A stretch of DNA of 36,080 bases, taken from positions 1 through 36,080 of the forward strand of contig CANLTI010000048.1 of the NCBI GenBank assembly GCA_947494095.1, given 5' to 3'. Under the pieces are notes generated by a model. That model was not told where the DNA came from. It was given only the letters and a program-made list of their open reading frames with translations, and did no database searches. Below are positions 1 to 8,387 of this stretch, in pieces. The translations under genes and the position numbers were made by a program. Positions within the stretch are counted from its first letter, which is position 1, and every line of letters starts with the position of its first letter. This DNA comes from an uncultured Pseudomonadales bacterium. Lineage in GTDB: Bacteria; Pseudomonadota; Gammaproteobacteria; Pseudomonadales; Cellvibrionaceae.

Positions 1-76
1 TTGCAGGAGCATAATGTCGAGGAGAGGAAGCAGAAAACAAGTATTATTGGATAATGTATTTTTTCCTCGTCCCTTA
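1..76 (-). repeat. Small inverted-repeat element, family M1, truncated by window edge
   Basis: This stretch is almost identical to the reverse complement of the start of the complete element at 8043-8251, so only one end of a copy is visible here. It ends at the conserved terminal motif CCTCGTCCCTTAA. No protein function is expected. On the plus strand it contains AGGAG followed four bases later by ATG and a frame of 27 codons, which is probably fortuitous. Assignment to the family is certain by sequence. Calling it a mobile MITE is an inference from the terminal inverted repeats of the full copies. Confidence 0.8.
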
Positions 77-123
77 AATGAGCGGCTTTTAAGTTAAAGG
101 CTTAAATTAAAGGTTTAAACCCT

Positions 124-150
124 AAAAAGCCACCTATTAGGTGGCTTTTT
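124..150 (-). terminator. Rho-independent terminator
   Basis: A 12-13 bp stem, AAAAAGCCACCTA against TAGGTGGCTTTTT, is A-rich on one side and T-rich on the other, so it can act in both directions. It lies 22 bases beyond the stop codon of the minus-strand gene at 173-415 and probably ends that transcript. Confidence 0.85.
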
Positions 151-172
151 AGAGCTGCTCGTGACTACAGGC

Positions 173-415
173 TTAAAAGGCAATCTCTGTATGCGGCCCT
201 CCATCGCCGAGTATAAAAGCCTTATCAATACGCTGCCCCTGAAAGTACTCTTTAATGTGCTCAATATTCAAGAACTTTAGCGGTTTGCCGTGCGCACTGG
301 TCACATAGCGTGACTGGTTCGCGGCATGCGAGTAGTCGGTGCTGGTATCGGTGGTTGCGAGGCTTGCAAGCCAATAGCGGTTGGGTAATTTCTCGATAAA
401 TAAGTATGCTTTCAT
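173..415 (-). CDS. Small hypothetical protein, 80 aa
   Basis: I do not recognise this protein. It is 80 residues, soluble, with no signal peptide or membrane segment, starting MKAYLFIEKLPNRYWLAS and ending in a short acidic/aromatic tail. Support for a real gene is good: the ATG is preceded by AGGAG at 7 bases, the frame is uninterrupted, and a strong terminator follows 22 bases after the stop. It is monocistronic and divergent from hrpA, with about 140 bases between the two starts. It may be one of the short conserved gammaproteobacterial proteins of unknown function. No role can be inferred from its neighbours. Confidence 0.65.
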   Translation of the reverse strand: MKAYLFIEKLPNRYWLASLATTDTSTDYSHAANQSRYVTSAHGKPLKFLNIEHIKEYFQGQRIDKAFILGDGGPHTEIAF

Positions 416-509
416 GGGCTCCTGTCCTAGTGTTTATGAGGTTTAAGGCTCAAGTAATGTTGTGGCTATTTAATAGCCTAGCTCAGTGTTTTGGCTTTTA
501 CGGGCGGTT

Positions 510-540
510 TTGAAAAGTTGGCGCCTCATTGGCGTATAAT
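510..540 (+). promoter_or_regulatory. Candidate sigma-70 promoter for hrpA
   Basis: A perfect TATAAT at 535-540 is preceded by TTGAAA at 510-515 with a 19-base spacer, which is longer than ideal. It would start transcription near 547, about 30 bases before the hrpA ATG. The call rests on sequence only. Confidence 0.5.
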
Positions 541-575
541 GCCGCCTTTTTGCTTAATTGACTCAGCGGCCTTTT

Positions 576-3500
576 ATGACCACGCAAACCCATACGCCTA
601 AATCGTCTCTTACCGAGACCCCCTCTGCGGCACCTGTGCCAGCCTCTCCAGAGCAAGAGCCAGCCTCGCTCCCGGCACTACCCGATGCCCCTTCTTTTTA
701 TCAGCATTTAGATCTGTGCGTGATGGCCGATAAGCGCAAGTTGCGCAGCGCCTGGTTTAGGCTGCAAAAAGCCAAAAAACAAAACAAGCCTATCGATAAG
801 GCTTTAGCCACGTTGCAACAAAGCTTACTGGCCTCGCAACAGCGCGTACTTGAGCGCAAGCGCTTGGTCCCTAAAGTCACCTTTGATGACAATTTGCCGG
901 TTTCGCAAAGGCGAGATGAGATCGCCAAAGCCATTAGCCGCCATCAAGTTGTAGTGATTGCCGGCGAGACAGGCTCGGGTAAAACCACGCAAATTCCCAA
1001 AATCTGCCTGACGTTAGGGCGTGGTGTGAATGGTTTAATTGGGCATACTCAGCCACGGCGTATTGCCGCGCGCACAGTCGCTAGCCGTATTGCACAAGAG
1101 TTACAAACCGAGCTTGGCAGTTCGGTGGGTTATCAAGTGCGCTTTAACGATGCCAGCTCGCCGCTGAGCCATATCAAGTTAATGACCGATGGTATTTTGC
1201 TGGCCGAAATACAAAACGACCCACTACTCGAAAAATACGACACACTCATTATTGATGAGGCGCATGAGCGCAGCTTAAATATTGATTTTTTATTGGGCTA
1301 TATTCGTCAGATTTTACCCAAGCGCAAAGATTTAAAAGTCATTATTACCTCGGCAACGATTGATGTTGAGCGCTTTTCTAAGCATTTTTTAAACGCCCCT
1401 ATTATTAGCGTTTCAGGCCGTACTTTTCCTGTTGAGGTATTGTATCGGCCGTGGCAAGGCGAGCAAGAAGACGAAGCGCGCGGTATCATCAATGCGCTAG
1501 AAGAAATTCTCACGTTACCGCAAGGCCCAGCCGGCGACATACTCGTCTTTTTGCCCGGTGAGCGAGAAATCCGCGAAACCGCACTGGCTATTCGGCGCGC
1601 TAATTTTCAAATGTTAGAAGTGCTCCCTTTTTATGCCCGTCTTAGTTTGGCCGATCAAAACCGTGCCTTTCAGCCCCATAAAGGGCGCAGGGTGGTATTG
1701 GCCACCAACGTTGCCGAGACCTCAATTACGGTGCCGGGTATTGGCTACGTGATAGACCCAGGCACGGCACGTATTAGCCGGTATAGCAGTAAAAGCCGTA
1801 TTCAGCGCTTACCGGTCGAGCCGGTCTCGCAAGCGTCGGCCAACCAGCGTGCTGGCCGCTGTGGGCGTATTAGCCGTGGTGTGTGCGTGCGTTTATACAG
1901 CGAAGAAGATTTTACCAGTCGTACCGAATTTACCGACCCCGAAATACTGCGTACCAGCTTAGCGGCTGTTGTCTTGCAAATGCAGCAACTCAATGTCGGT
2001 GATATTCGAGACTTTCCTTTTCTTGAGCCCCCAGAAGGCCGTGCCATTAATGATGCATTTAAAGAGCTCGAGCAATTACAAGCCTTAGATGGGCATAAAA
2101 AGCTCACTCAAGCAGGCCGTAAAATGCTGGCCCTGCCCCTAGAGCCACGTTTTTCACGTATTTTAATTTCCGCGCATCAACTCAATTGTTTACACGAAGT
2201 ACTCATTATTATTGCGGGGTTAACCATTCAAGACCCGCGTGAACGCCCACACGATAAACAGCAAGCCGCCGATGAAAAACATCGTCGCTTCAAAGATGAT
2301 GACTCCGACTTTATTGCGTATTTTAATTTATGGCAATACGCCGAAGAGCAGCGCCAAGACTTGTCACAAAATGCGTGGCGCAACCTATGCAGCAAAGAGT
2401 TTTTATCTTTTTTACGTTTACGTGAGTGGCGCGAGCTGCATCATCAGTTATTAACGGCATGTAAGCAGGTGGGTTTAACGTGCAACAAAGAGCCGGCCAG
2501 TTATGATGTTATTCACCAGTCGTTATTGGTGGGGTTGTTTGATAACGTGGCCATTAAAAATGAAGAAAGCCGCGACCGTGAGTACTTGGTGGCACGTAAC
2601 CGTAAGGCTGTTATCTTTCCTGGCTCCAGCCAGTTCAAAAAAACACCTCGCTGGCTGGTCAGCGCCAACTATTTAGAAACCTCAAAAGTCTACGCCCATA
2701 CCAATGCCAAAATAGACCCGCTATGGCTGCGTAACAACCTTGAGCACCTGTTAAAGCACCATTATTACCAGCCACATTATTCTACCAAAAACGGCCAAGT
2801 GATGGCCTTTGATAAAGTGACATTATTTGGCTTGATCGTCGCCGATAAAATACGTATCGATTACACGCATATCGACGCCGTAGAGTCGCGCAAAATATTT
2901 ATTCGTGAGTCATTAGTCGAGGGTAAATACGGCCAGCATAAGCGGCGTGATCTGGGTGGGTTTTTTAACGTTAACCAGCAAACAATTAAAAGTATTGGTG
3001 AATTAGAAGACAAGTCACGTCGGCGCGATATTCTTGTCGACGATGAAATTATTTTTGATTTTTATGACGGGCGTATTCCTAGTGATGTGTGTGGGTTAAT
3101 TAGCTTTGAAGCATGGCGCAAAAAGGCCGAGCGTGAAAGCGGCACGTTATTGCATATCCCTAAAAGCCTCTTGATGCAGCATAGTGCTGAGCATGTCTCT
3201 GAAAATGCCTTTCCTAATGAAATGACGGTTAACGGTGTGCAATACCCTTTGTTTTACCACTTTGACCCAGGCCATAACGATGATGGTGTAAGTATTGGCG
3301 TGCCTGCCAGTGTCTTACATAGCTTTTCTGAGGGGCCAATAGAATGGTTGGTACCAGGATTGATTCGCGAGAAGTGCATCGCTTTAGTCAAAGGGTTGCC
3401 CAAGCAATGGCGCAAGCAGTTTGTGCCTGTGCCCGATTATGTCGATAAAGCCTTAGCGCGGATTAAGATGGGTCAAGGTGACTTACTTGAGGTGCTGGCC

Positions 3501-4583
3501 AGAGAGTTGAGGATAGCCAGCAACGTTGATGTGCCTAAAGAAGTTTGGGCCGAGGTTAGCATTGATGACTATTACAAAATGAATATTCGTGTGCTCGATG
3601 ATCGAGGCCAAATTATTGATCGCCATCGTCATTTGAGTGTCTTGCGTGAGCGTTATCGTGGTCACGTGCAGCAAAGCCTGCAGCAAGCTGGCAGCAGCTT
3701 TGAAAAAAGTGACATCACACAGTGGAACTTTGGCGAGCTACCAAAAGAGTGCTCCTTAAAAAAGGGGCCTTTAAAAGTACAGGCCTTCCCGGCATTGTGT
3801 GATACCGGCGATGCGGTTGACCTTAAAGTATTAGATAACCCCGCCGATGCCTACGCACAAAGCCGATACGGTGTAGCGCGGTTATTGCTGTTAGGCATGC
3901 CAAAAACGGTTAAATACTTAAAAAAAGAGCTACTCAAAAACAAAGATATCGGGCTTTCGGTGTTAAACCTTGGTAACCGTGCACAGGTTGTTGATGATTT
4001 ATTAATGGCTGTGGCACTGGATGTATGCTGCAGTAAAGGTGAGTTACCCCGTACTCAAGCCGACTTTGATCGCGCTATTGATCTGGGTGAAAACGCCTTA
4101 ACCGGTAAGGCGCAAGCACTAGAAAAGCAATTGCTTGGCTGGTTAAAGCAATTGGTGGGTATCAATAAAGCGATGAAGGCGAATAAAAATGCGCTGGTAT
4201 TGGCTTTTACATTCTCAGATATTAAGCAGCAATTACAGCGTTTGTTTTATCAAGGCTTTTTTATGCTCACCCCGTTAGATTGGCTAGAGCATTACACACG
4301 TTATCTTAATGCGATTGAAGTGAGGCTCGAAAAAGCGCCACAAAACCCGCAAAAAGATAAGCTGGCCATGCAAGAGGTGACGCAAGCGTGGCACAAACAT
4401 CAAGATTTGCTTGAAAAGCAAGGGGTTAACGACTACGCGCGCAGTCAGCTATGGCAGTCGTATCGTTATATGACCGAAGAGCTGAGAGTCTCTTTATTTG
4501 CGCAAACGCTCAAAACGGCGATGCCGGTATCGGCTAAACGCTTAAAAGTGCTTTGGCAAGAGGTACTGGCCGAATTTAATTAG
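576..4583 (+). CDS. hrpA: ATP-dependent RNA helicase HrpA (DEAH box)
   Basis: HrpA is a cytoplasmic DEAH-box RNA helicase; in Escherichia coli it is linked to mRNA processing and rescue of stalled ribosomes. The 1335-residue product has the full family layout. Walker A GETGSGKTTQ is near residue 130 and DEAH in IIDEAHERSLNIDFLLGY near 227. Motif III SAT follows, then TNVAETSITVPGI (motif V) and QRAGRCGR (motif VI). The helicase-associated region comes next, and a long DUF3418-type C-terminal domain runs to the end. Length matches the usual 1300 residues. The ATG at 576 is chosen; an upstream in-frame TTG at 558 is possible but neither start has a clear ribosome site. The proline/serine-rich first 45 residues are not conserved in E. 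coli HrpA. The gene appears monocistronic. Identification is secure. Confidence 0.97.
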   Translation: MTTQTHTPKSSLTETPSAAPVPASPEQEPASLPALPDAPSFYQHLDLCVMADKRKLRSAWFRLQKAKKQNKPIDKALATLQQSLLASQQRVLERKRLVPKVTFDDNLPVSQRRDEIAKAISRHQVVVIAGETGSGKTTQIPKICLTLGRGVNGLIGHTQPRRIAARTVASRIAQELQTELGSSVGYQVRFNDASSPLSHIKLMTDGILLAEIQNDPLLEKYDTLIIDEAHERSLNIDFLLGYIRQILPKRKDLKVIITSATIDVERFSKHFLNAPIISVSGRTFPVEVLYRPWQGEQEDEARGIINALEEILTLPQGPAGDILVFLPGEREIRETALAIRRANFQMLEVLPFYARLSLADQNRAFQPHKGRRVVLATNVAETSITVPGIGYVIDPGTARISRYSSKSRIQRLPVEPVSQASANQRAGRCGRISRGVCVRLYSEEDFTSRTEFTDPEILRTSLAAVVLQMQQLNVGDIRDFPFLEPPEGRAINDAFKELEQLQALDGHKKLTQAGRKMLALPLEPRFSRILISAHQLNCLHEVLIIIAGLTIQDPRERPHDKQQAADEKHRRFKDDDSDFIAYFNLWQYAEEQRQDLSQNAWRNLCSKEFLSFLRLREWRELHHQLLTACKQVGLTCNKEPASYDVIHQSLLVGLFDNVAIKNEESRDREYLVARNRKAVIFPGSSQFKKTPRWLVSANYLETSKVYAHTNAKIDPLWLRNNLEHLLKHHYYQPHYSTKNGQVMAFDKVTLFGLIVADKIRIDYTHIDAVESRKIFIRESLVEGKYGQHKRRDLGGFFNVNQQTIKSIGELEDKSRRRDILVDDEIIFDFYDGRIPSDVCGLISFEAWRKKAERESGTLLHIPKSLLMQHSAEHVSENAFPNEMTVNGVQYPLFYHFDPGHNDDGVSIGVPASVLHSFSEGPIEWLVPGLIREKCIALVKGLPKQWRKQFVPVPDYVDKALARIKMGQGDLLEVLARELRIASNVDVPKEVWAEVSIDDYYKMNIRVLDDRGQIIDRHRHLSVLRERYRGHVQQSLQQAGSSFEKSDITQWNFGELPKECSLKKGPLKVQAFPALCDTGDAVDLKVLDNPADAYAQSRYGVARLLLLGMPKTVKYLKKELLKNKDIGLSVLNLGNRAQVVDDLLMAVALDVCCSKGELPRTQADFDRAIDLGENALTGKAQALEKQLLGWLKQLVGINKAMKANKNALVLAFTFSDIKQQLQRLFYQGFFMLTPLDWLEHYTRYLNAIEVRLEKAPQNPQKDKLAMQEVTQAWHKHQDLLEKQGVNDYARSQLWQSYRYMTEELRVSLFAQTLKTAMPVSAKRLKVLWQEVLAEFN

Positions 4584-4658
4584 CGGGAGCTACGGTGATT
4601 GTAATACGCGAGGTTAAAAATGAGCGTTTGTAGGCATTGTTCCTCATTGCTATGTTAT

Positions 4659-4736
4659 CTGTAATTAAACTGTCATAAACGGGTAATATAGTTGCCACAA
4701 ATTTGAAGTATAACTGTCATTTAAATTGCATATAAC
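4659..4736 (+). promoter_or_regulatory. Tandem Pho boxes and -10 element of the porin gene
   Basis: The PhoB consensus is two CTGTCAT-like 7-mers separated by 4 bases. Here CTGTAAT-TAAA-CTGTCAT occupies 4659-4676, followed in the same 11-base phase by a weaker GGGTAAT (4681-4687). A second site, TTGAAGT-ATAA-CTGTCAT, occupies 4703-4720. The promoter-proximal box is followed after exactly 10 bases by TATAAC (4731-4736), the spacing expected when PhoB replaces a -35 element. Transcription would begin near 4743, about 25 bases before the porin GTG. Spacing and motif are seen directly; control by phosphate limitation is inferred. Confidence 0.72.
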
Positions 4737-4767
4737 AATCACAATACGGTCATTATTAGGAGCCCCT

Positions 4768-5730
4768 GTGAATAAATTACTTTCCTCTGCTATTGCGCTT
4801 TCTCTGTGTACACCTGTTGCCGCCATGGCTGCACCCACCTTATACGGTAAGGTTAATGTATCTTATGCCAGCGCCAATACCGAGACTGATGACGTAGAAG
4901 AGTCGCTCATTAAATTAGATAGCAATGCTTCACGCATTGGTGTTAAAGGTTCTGAGAAAATTAACGACAACATTGAAGCTATTTATAAGGCCGAATTTGA
5001 AGTGGCCGCTGATGATGGCGATGCTGGCGGCAGCCCTTTTAAGCAGCGTAATATTTATGTAGGTATTAAAGGTGACTTTGGTTCGGTTATTGCGGGTAAC
5101 TTTGATACCCCACTTAAGCAAATCCAAAATAAAGTTGACTTGTTTGGCGACCTTTACGGCGATATTAAAAACAACTTCACCACCAATGAAAACCGTGCCA
5201 AAAACAGCTTGATGTACTCAACACCTAATGTTTCAGGTTTTACTTTGTATGCCGATTTGATTGCGAGTGAGCAAGACAATGAAGGGCTAGACGAAGCTGA
5301 TCAACGCTCTAACGCTACCTCTATTGCAGCCACTTACGAGTACAAAGGCTTTTACGGTGCTGTTGCTTATGATTTAGATGTAGAGGCTGAAGGCACCAGC
5401 ACAGTACGCGGTGTATTACAGTACAACTTAAAAACATTTCAAATCGGCTTTTTAGCCGAAGGTTTTGAGCAAGACGACCAAGAACGTGTTAACGGTGCGT
5501 TTGGTTCTATCAAATACGGCATCAACAACTGGGTATTAAAAGGCCAGTTTGGCTTTTCAGATATCAAAAATGAAGAAGCCACCACGCTTAGCTTGGGTGT
5601 TGATTACAAATTGAGCAAAAAAGCCAAGATCTTCGGTTTTTATACCAACGATACCTACACGATCGACGAAGCGCTTGATACTGAATACACCGCTAACTAC
5701 TTAGGTTTGGGTGTTGAAGTGAAGTTCTAG
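4768..5730 (+). CDS. Outer-membrane general porin, probably phosphate-starvation induced
   Basis: This is a gram-negative porin of the 16-stranded trimeric type, a passive channel for small solutes. The GTG at 4768 is chosen because AGGAG lies 5 bases upstream. A longer frame starting at 4726 would begin inside the promoter. The product has 320 residues. A signal peptide (VNKLLSSAIALSLCTPVAAMA) is cleaved before APTLYGKVNVSY, the typical first strand. LDSNASRIGVKGSEKI and the terminal aromatic residue in LGLGVEVKF are porin hallmarks. Alternating amphipathic strands run throughout. The tandem Pho boxes suggest a PhoE-like role in phosphate or anion uptake under starvation, but substrate choice cannot be read from the sequence. 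The gene is monocistronic with a strong terminator. Confidence 0.9.
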   Translation: MNKLLSSAIALSLCTPVAAMAAPTLYGKVNVSYASANTETDDVEESLIKLDSNASRIGVKGSEKINDNIEAIYKAEFEVAADDGDAGGSPFKQRNIYVGIKGDFGSVIAGNFDTPLKQIQNKVDLFGDLYGDIKNNFTTNENRAKNSLMYSTPNVSGFTLYADLIASEQDNEGLDEADQRSNATSIAATYEYKGFYGAVAYDLDVEAEGTSTVRGVLQYNLKTFQIGFLAEGFEQDDQERVNGAFGSIKYGINNWVLKGQFGFSDIKNEEATTLSLGVDYKLSKKAKIFGFYTNDTYTIDEALDTEYTANYLGLGVEVKF

Positions 5731-5798
5731 TAAGCGGCTAGAGAATAATAGACAAGACAATGTTTGGTTGAGCATTGTCTTGTTCCCCCTTATTTTTT

Positions 5799-5823
5799 GC
5801 CCCAGCTCGCTGGGGCTTTTTTT
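5799..5823 (+). terminator. Rho-independent terminator of the porin gene
   Basis: Stem GCCCCAG/CTGGGGC with loop CTCG is followed by seven T residues, a canonical terminator. A second hairpin, ACAAGACAATG against CATTGTCTTGT (5752-5783), lies just before it and after the porin stop. Confidence 0.93.
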
Positions 5824-5843
5824 GCCTTAAAAGCGCGTATTAA

Positions 5844-5852
5844 ACATTAGTG
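5844..5852. repeat. Target-site duplication, left copy
   Basis: The 9-mer ACATTAGTG directly abuts the left inverted repeat of the 5853-6170 element and recurs at 6171-6179 directly after the right inverted repeat. It is the footprint of an insertion; the right copy contains the stop codon of the GH9 gene. Confidence 0.8.
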
Positions 5853-6170
5853 GTAACTATTCAGAGGGGCCGTAATTGGGCGCTAATGCGTCATTGACTG
5901 GGCCGCTCAAGCCATCTACGACTTTGTACACCTCGACTTTGTGCTCCTCGACTTTGTGCTCCTGCAAAGTCTAATCTCGCATATCCCTATGCAGGTGCAA
6001 AGTCTAATCTCGCATATCCTTATGCAGGTGCAAAGTCTAATCTTGCATATCCTTATGCAGGTGCACTGTCTAACCCTCGCTTTCCCTGCAAGGCCCAGCG
6101 CTTAAATGCCCAGCAAATAATCCATCAGCACCCGATCCGATGAGGTTTATCAGCTGGGCTGAATAGTTAC
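5853..6170. mobile_element. 318-bp non-autonomous inverted-repeat element (IS66-like ends)
   Basis: The element starts GTAACTATTCAG and ends CTGAATAGTTAC, perfect 12-bp inverted repeats flanked by a 9-bp direct repeat. The same GTAACTATTCAG sequence forms the outer end of the IS66 remnants at 21984 and 23805, so an IS66-type transposase may move it. IS66 normally makes 8-bp duplications, so the exact boundary may be off by one. It contains no gene. Inside are three 15-bp units beginning GACTTTG (5920-5964) and three 33-bp units plus a diverged fourth (5963-6093). Read on the minus strand these form hairpins with AGGA or GGGA loops. It lies directly 3' of the GH9 gene, with the GH9 stop inside the duplicated target. 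Confidence 0.8.
5963..6093. repeat. 33-bp tandem repeat, 3 copies plus a diverged fourth
   Basis: Units begin TGCAAAGTCTAATCTCGC and end TATGCAGG at 5963-5995, 5996-6028 and 6029-6061, differing at only two positions. A degenerate fourth copy runs to 6093. Each unit holds a perfect short palindrome, GCATA-N4-TATGC, at 5979-5992, 6012-6025 and 6045-6058. On the minus strand the four-base loops are GGGA, AGGA and AGGA. Confidence 0.93.
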
Positions 6171-6173
6171 ACA

Positions 6174-7895
6174 TTAGTGAAGCTCAGCTAACACATAGAC
6201 TAAAGCGGCATTCCAGTTAATAGCCACTTCGTTGGTGGCGTAGCTACACCAGTGATCAAAATAGGCTTTTGCTGGAATACTCGGGTCGTAATCGACACTG
6301 TACTTCACATTGCACTCTTTTTTATCTTGGTAGCCTCTATGCGGGCCGCCGGCCAACATACCCGGTATAGGGGCTTGAATACTATCGACCTCTGATACGC
6401 GATGATGGGGGTGCATGGGAGTGTTTTCGCCAAAGCCTGTCAAATAAGAGAGGCCATTTGGGTTGCGCCCTAAAATATAATCAACCAAGGCATGAGCGGT
6501 TGTGAGGTATTGTGGGTTGGGTATGAGTTTATTAATATCCATTAAGGCAAGCGCTTTGTTGGCGGCTACCCCATTGCTGCCCCAGCGAAAGTCGCGGTTA
6601 AACATGGCCACGCCGTAGCCTGAGGTGTGTGCTTGTTTAACCCAGGTATCGGCACTTTTTTTAAGGGTGTCGAGTATTTGTTGTTTAAGCGATGACGGTG
6701 TTTTTGCGTGATTGGCCAACGCTAGCATACCGAGGGTTTCTACATCACTCCACTCGGGTACACGTGCGCTTTTGGCCACTTCGTAACCTTTTAAAAACTT
6801 TCTTTTACCGGTTAACACAAAAAGCTCGGCGCGCGCCCAAGCCCATTCATCCTTGTAGTCATCGCCATCTAAGCGATACATGCCGGTGCGAAACCCTTCG
6901 GGCTGCTCAAAAAGCACATTGGGGTTTTCTTCTGCCCAATCCCAGGCTTTAAGGGCGGCTGCGCGATATTGCTCGGCGCGACCGGGTAACTGCGTTTTGT
7001 ATTGTGCAATAACACGGCTAGCCAGCGCTAAAGTAGCGGCGTAATCGAGGGTGGCTGCGGTTGTTTTTTGCACCACAAAGCGCGGCTTATATTGCGTGTG
7101 GGGCATGGCGACCGGCTCAAAGCGCTTGGCTGTGAGCTTATGATATAGCCCGCCGTCGGTATCTTGCATTGATACCATCCAATCTAAATTCCATAAAATT
7201 TCGTCGAGTAGGTCGGGAGTGTTATTGCCAGACTCTGGAATATTGAGATTGAGTTTTGCAAAGAGCGTGGGGTTATTATCGAGTGCGCGCAGTAGCGTGT
7301 GTACAGTAATGGATGAATTCACAATGTATTTGCTAAAGTCGCCAGCATCAAACCAGCCTTTAGGCAGCGACAGTACCGTGCCTACCGGCCGCTCAGGTGT
7401 TGCCGCAGAGGCATCAACATACACCGTGGTGTCGGGGTGCGAGGCTGGGCGGTGGTAAATACCGGCGTGCTCTTTTTGGAGCGCTGCGCTATTGCGGTTA
7501 AAGTAATAGTACTTAATGGCGCCACTGAGGGCTTCTTGATAGACGTTATCGTCAATAGTGACAGCAAAGGGCTGCACAATACCATCGACACTTAACGTGT
7601 ATTCACCCGGGTACTGAATACTAGAAAAGTCAGCGAGCCGAACGGTCTCTTTGGCTTCGCTCCAGCTTTTAGGGGTTGATAACTTGCCGTTATACACAAC
7701 GCGGCCGGTGGCTTTGTCGGTGAGTGTAAAGTCGTTGCTGGCCACATTGGGTACAACAGCCACTTTGGGGCTTTGGCTATTAAAGCCGACCTGGTTGGCG
7801 ACAATGCCGGCCGTTGTGTTGTTGGCGATGGCGCCAAGGCTAGCGGCCGATAACGTAGCGGCAGCTATCAGTGCGACTAATGATGGTGTGCGCAT
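6174..7895 (-). CDS. Secreted glycoside hydrolase family 9 (endoglucanase/cellodextrinase)
   Basis: GH9 enzymes hydrolyse beta-1,4-glucans with inversion of configuration. The 573-residue product has a Sec signal peptide (cleavage after SLGAIA, about residue 24). An N-terminal Ig-like domain (about 28-115) begins GIVANQVGFNSQSPKVAVV. The (alpha/alpha)6 catalytic domain follows to the end. Catalytic features are visible: GWFDAGDFSKY with aspartates at about 183 and 186 (general base region), PMHPHHR around 493-499, and YATNEVAINWNA with the general acid at about E556. The ATG is preceded by GAGGG. No cellulose-binding module or linker is present, which points to a soluble periplasmic or secreted enzyme acting on oligosaccharides. 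It is monocistronic, and a small element inserted precisely at its stop codon leaves the protein intact. Substrate preference is not determined. Confidence 0.95.
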   Translation of the reverse strand: MRTPSLVALIAAATLSAASLGAIANNTTAGIVANQVGFNSQSPKVAVVPNVASNDFTLTDKATGRVVYNGKLSTPKSWSEAKETVRLADFSSIQYPGEYTLSVDGIVQPFAVTIDDNVYQEALSGAIKYYYFNRNSAALQKEHAGIYHRPASHPDTTVYVDASAATPERPVGTVLSLPKGWFDAGDFSKYIVNSSITVHTLLRALDNNPTLFAKLNLNIPESGNNTPDLLDEILWNLDWMVSMQDTDGGLYHKLTAKRFEPVAMPHTQYKPRFVVQKTTAATLDYAATLALASRVIAQYKTQLPGRAEQYRAAALKAWDWAEENPNVLFEQPEGFRTGMYRLDGDDYKDEWAWARAELFVLTGKRKFLKGYEVAKSARVPEWSDVETLGMLALANHAKTPSSLKQQILDTLKKSADTWVKQAHTSGYGVAMFNRDFRWGSNGVAANKALALMDINKLIPNPQYLTTAHALVDYILGRNPNGLSYLTGFGENTPMHPHHRVSEVDSIQAPIPGMLAGGPHRGYQDKKECNVKYSVDYDPSIPAKAYFDHWCSYATNEVAINWNAALVYVLAELH

Positions 7896-8042
7896 AGTAA
7901 ACCCTCAAAAATACAGTTTTTTAGTGTTATTGATGTATTGAGCTTGCGATATTAGCCCTGAACGTGGCTATATAGGTCGAATAAAACGAGCTCAAGACTA
8001 GCAAAGCTAGCCTTGAGTGTATAGCGCTATTGGTTGAGTGTT

Positions 8043-8251
8043 TAGGGACGAGGAAAAAATACATTATCCAATAATACTTGTTTTCTGCTTCCTCTCCTCG
8101 ACATTATGCTCCTGCAATGTCTAATAAGGGGCTCCTGCCCCGATGCGTTGCTCAAAGCGTTACATGCCCCGGCATGCGCCCCTTCGAGCGCCTTGCCGAG
8201 AAAACAGAACTCTACGTCTAATTGGACAAACTATTATTACCTCGCCCCTTA
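8043..8251. repeat. Small inverted-repeat element, family M1, complete copy
   Basis: A 209-bp element with imperfect terminal inverted repeats: TAGGGACGAGG on the left and, read on the other strand, TAAGGGGCGAGG on the right. The other copies are at 1-76 and 35775-35978. It has no gene. On the minus strand it holds hairpins GGGGC-AGGA-GCCCC (8128-8141) and GACATT...AATGTC (8100-8121) with AGGA in the loop. The second module resembles the 5950-5971 part of the IS66-like element. The rest of the GH9 upstream region (7896-8042) would contain its promoter, but no confident -35/-10 pair was identified. Bases 8252-8387 show no feature. Confidence 0.85.
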
Positions 8252-8387
8252 GCCGTTTGAAGCCGGCACGAACAAGGTAGGCTCACAGATTAGGCTCACA
8301 TATTAAGTGCATAAGTTAATAATCGTGTGAGCTGAGGCGGGTTTGTGTGGCTGTGTCAGGAGGGGCGTCAGCAGCGCAGTGCGTTCG

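Noticed and set aside
4726..4767. Longer porin frame beginning at 4726
   Set aside because: It starts inside the predicted Pho-box promoter and spoils the signal peptide. The GTG at 4768 has AGGAG at the right distance.
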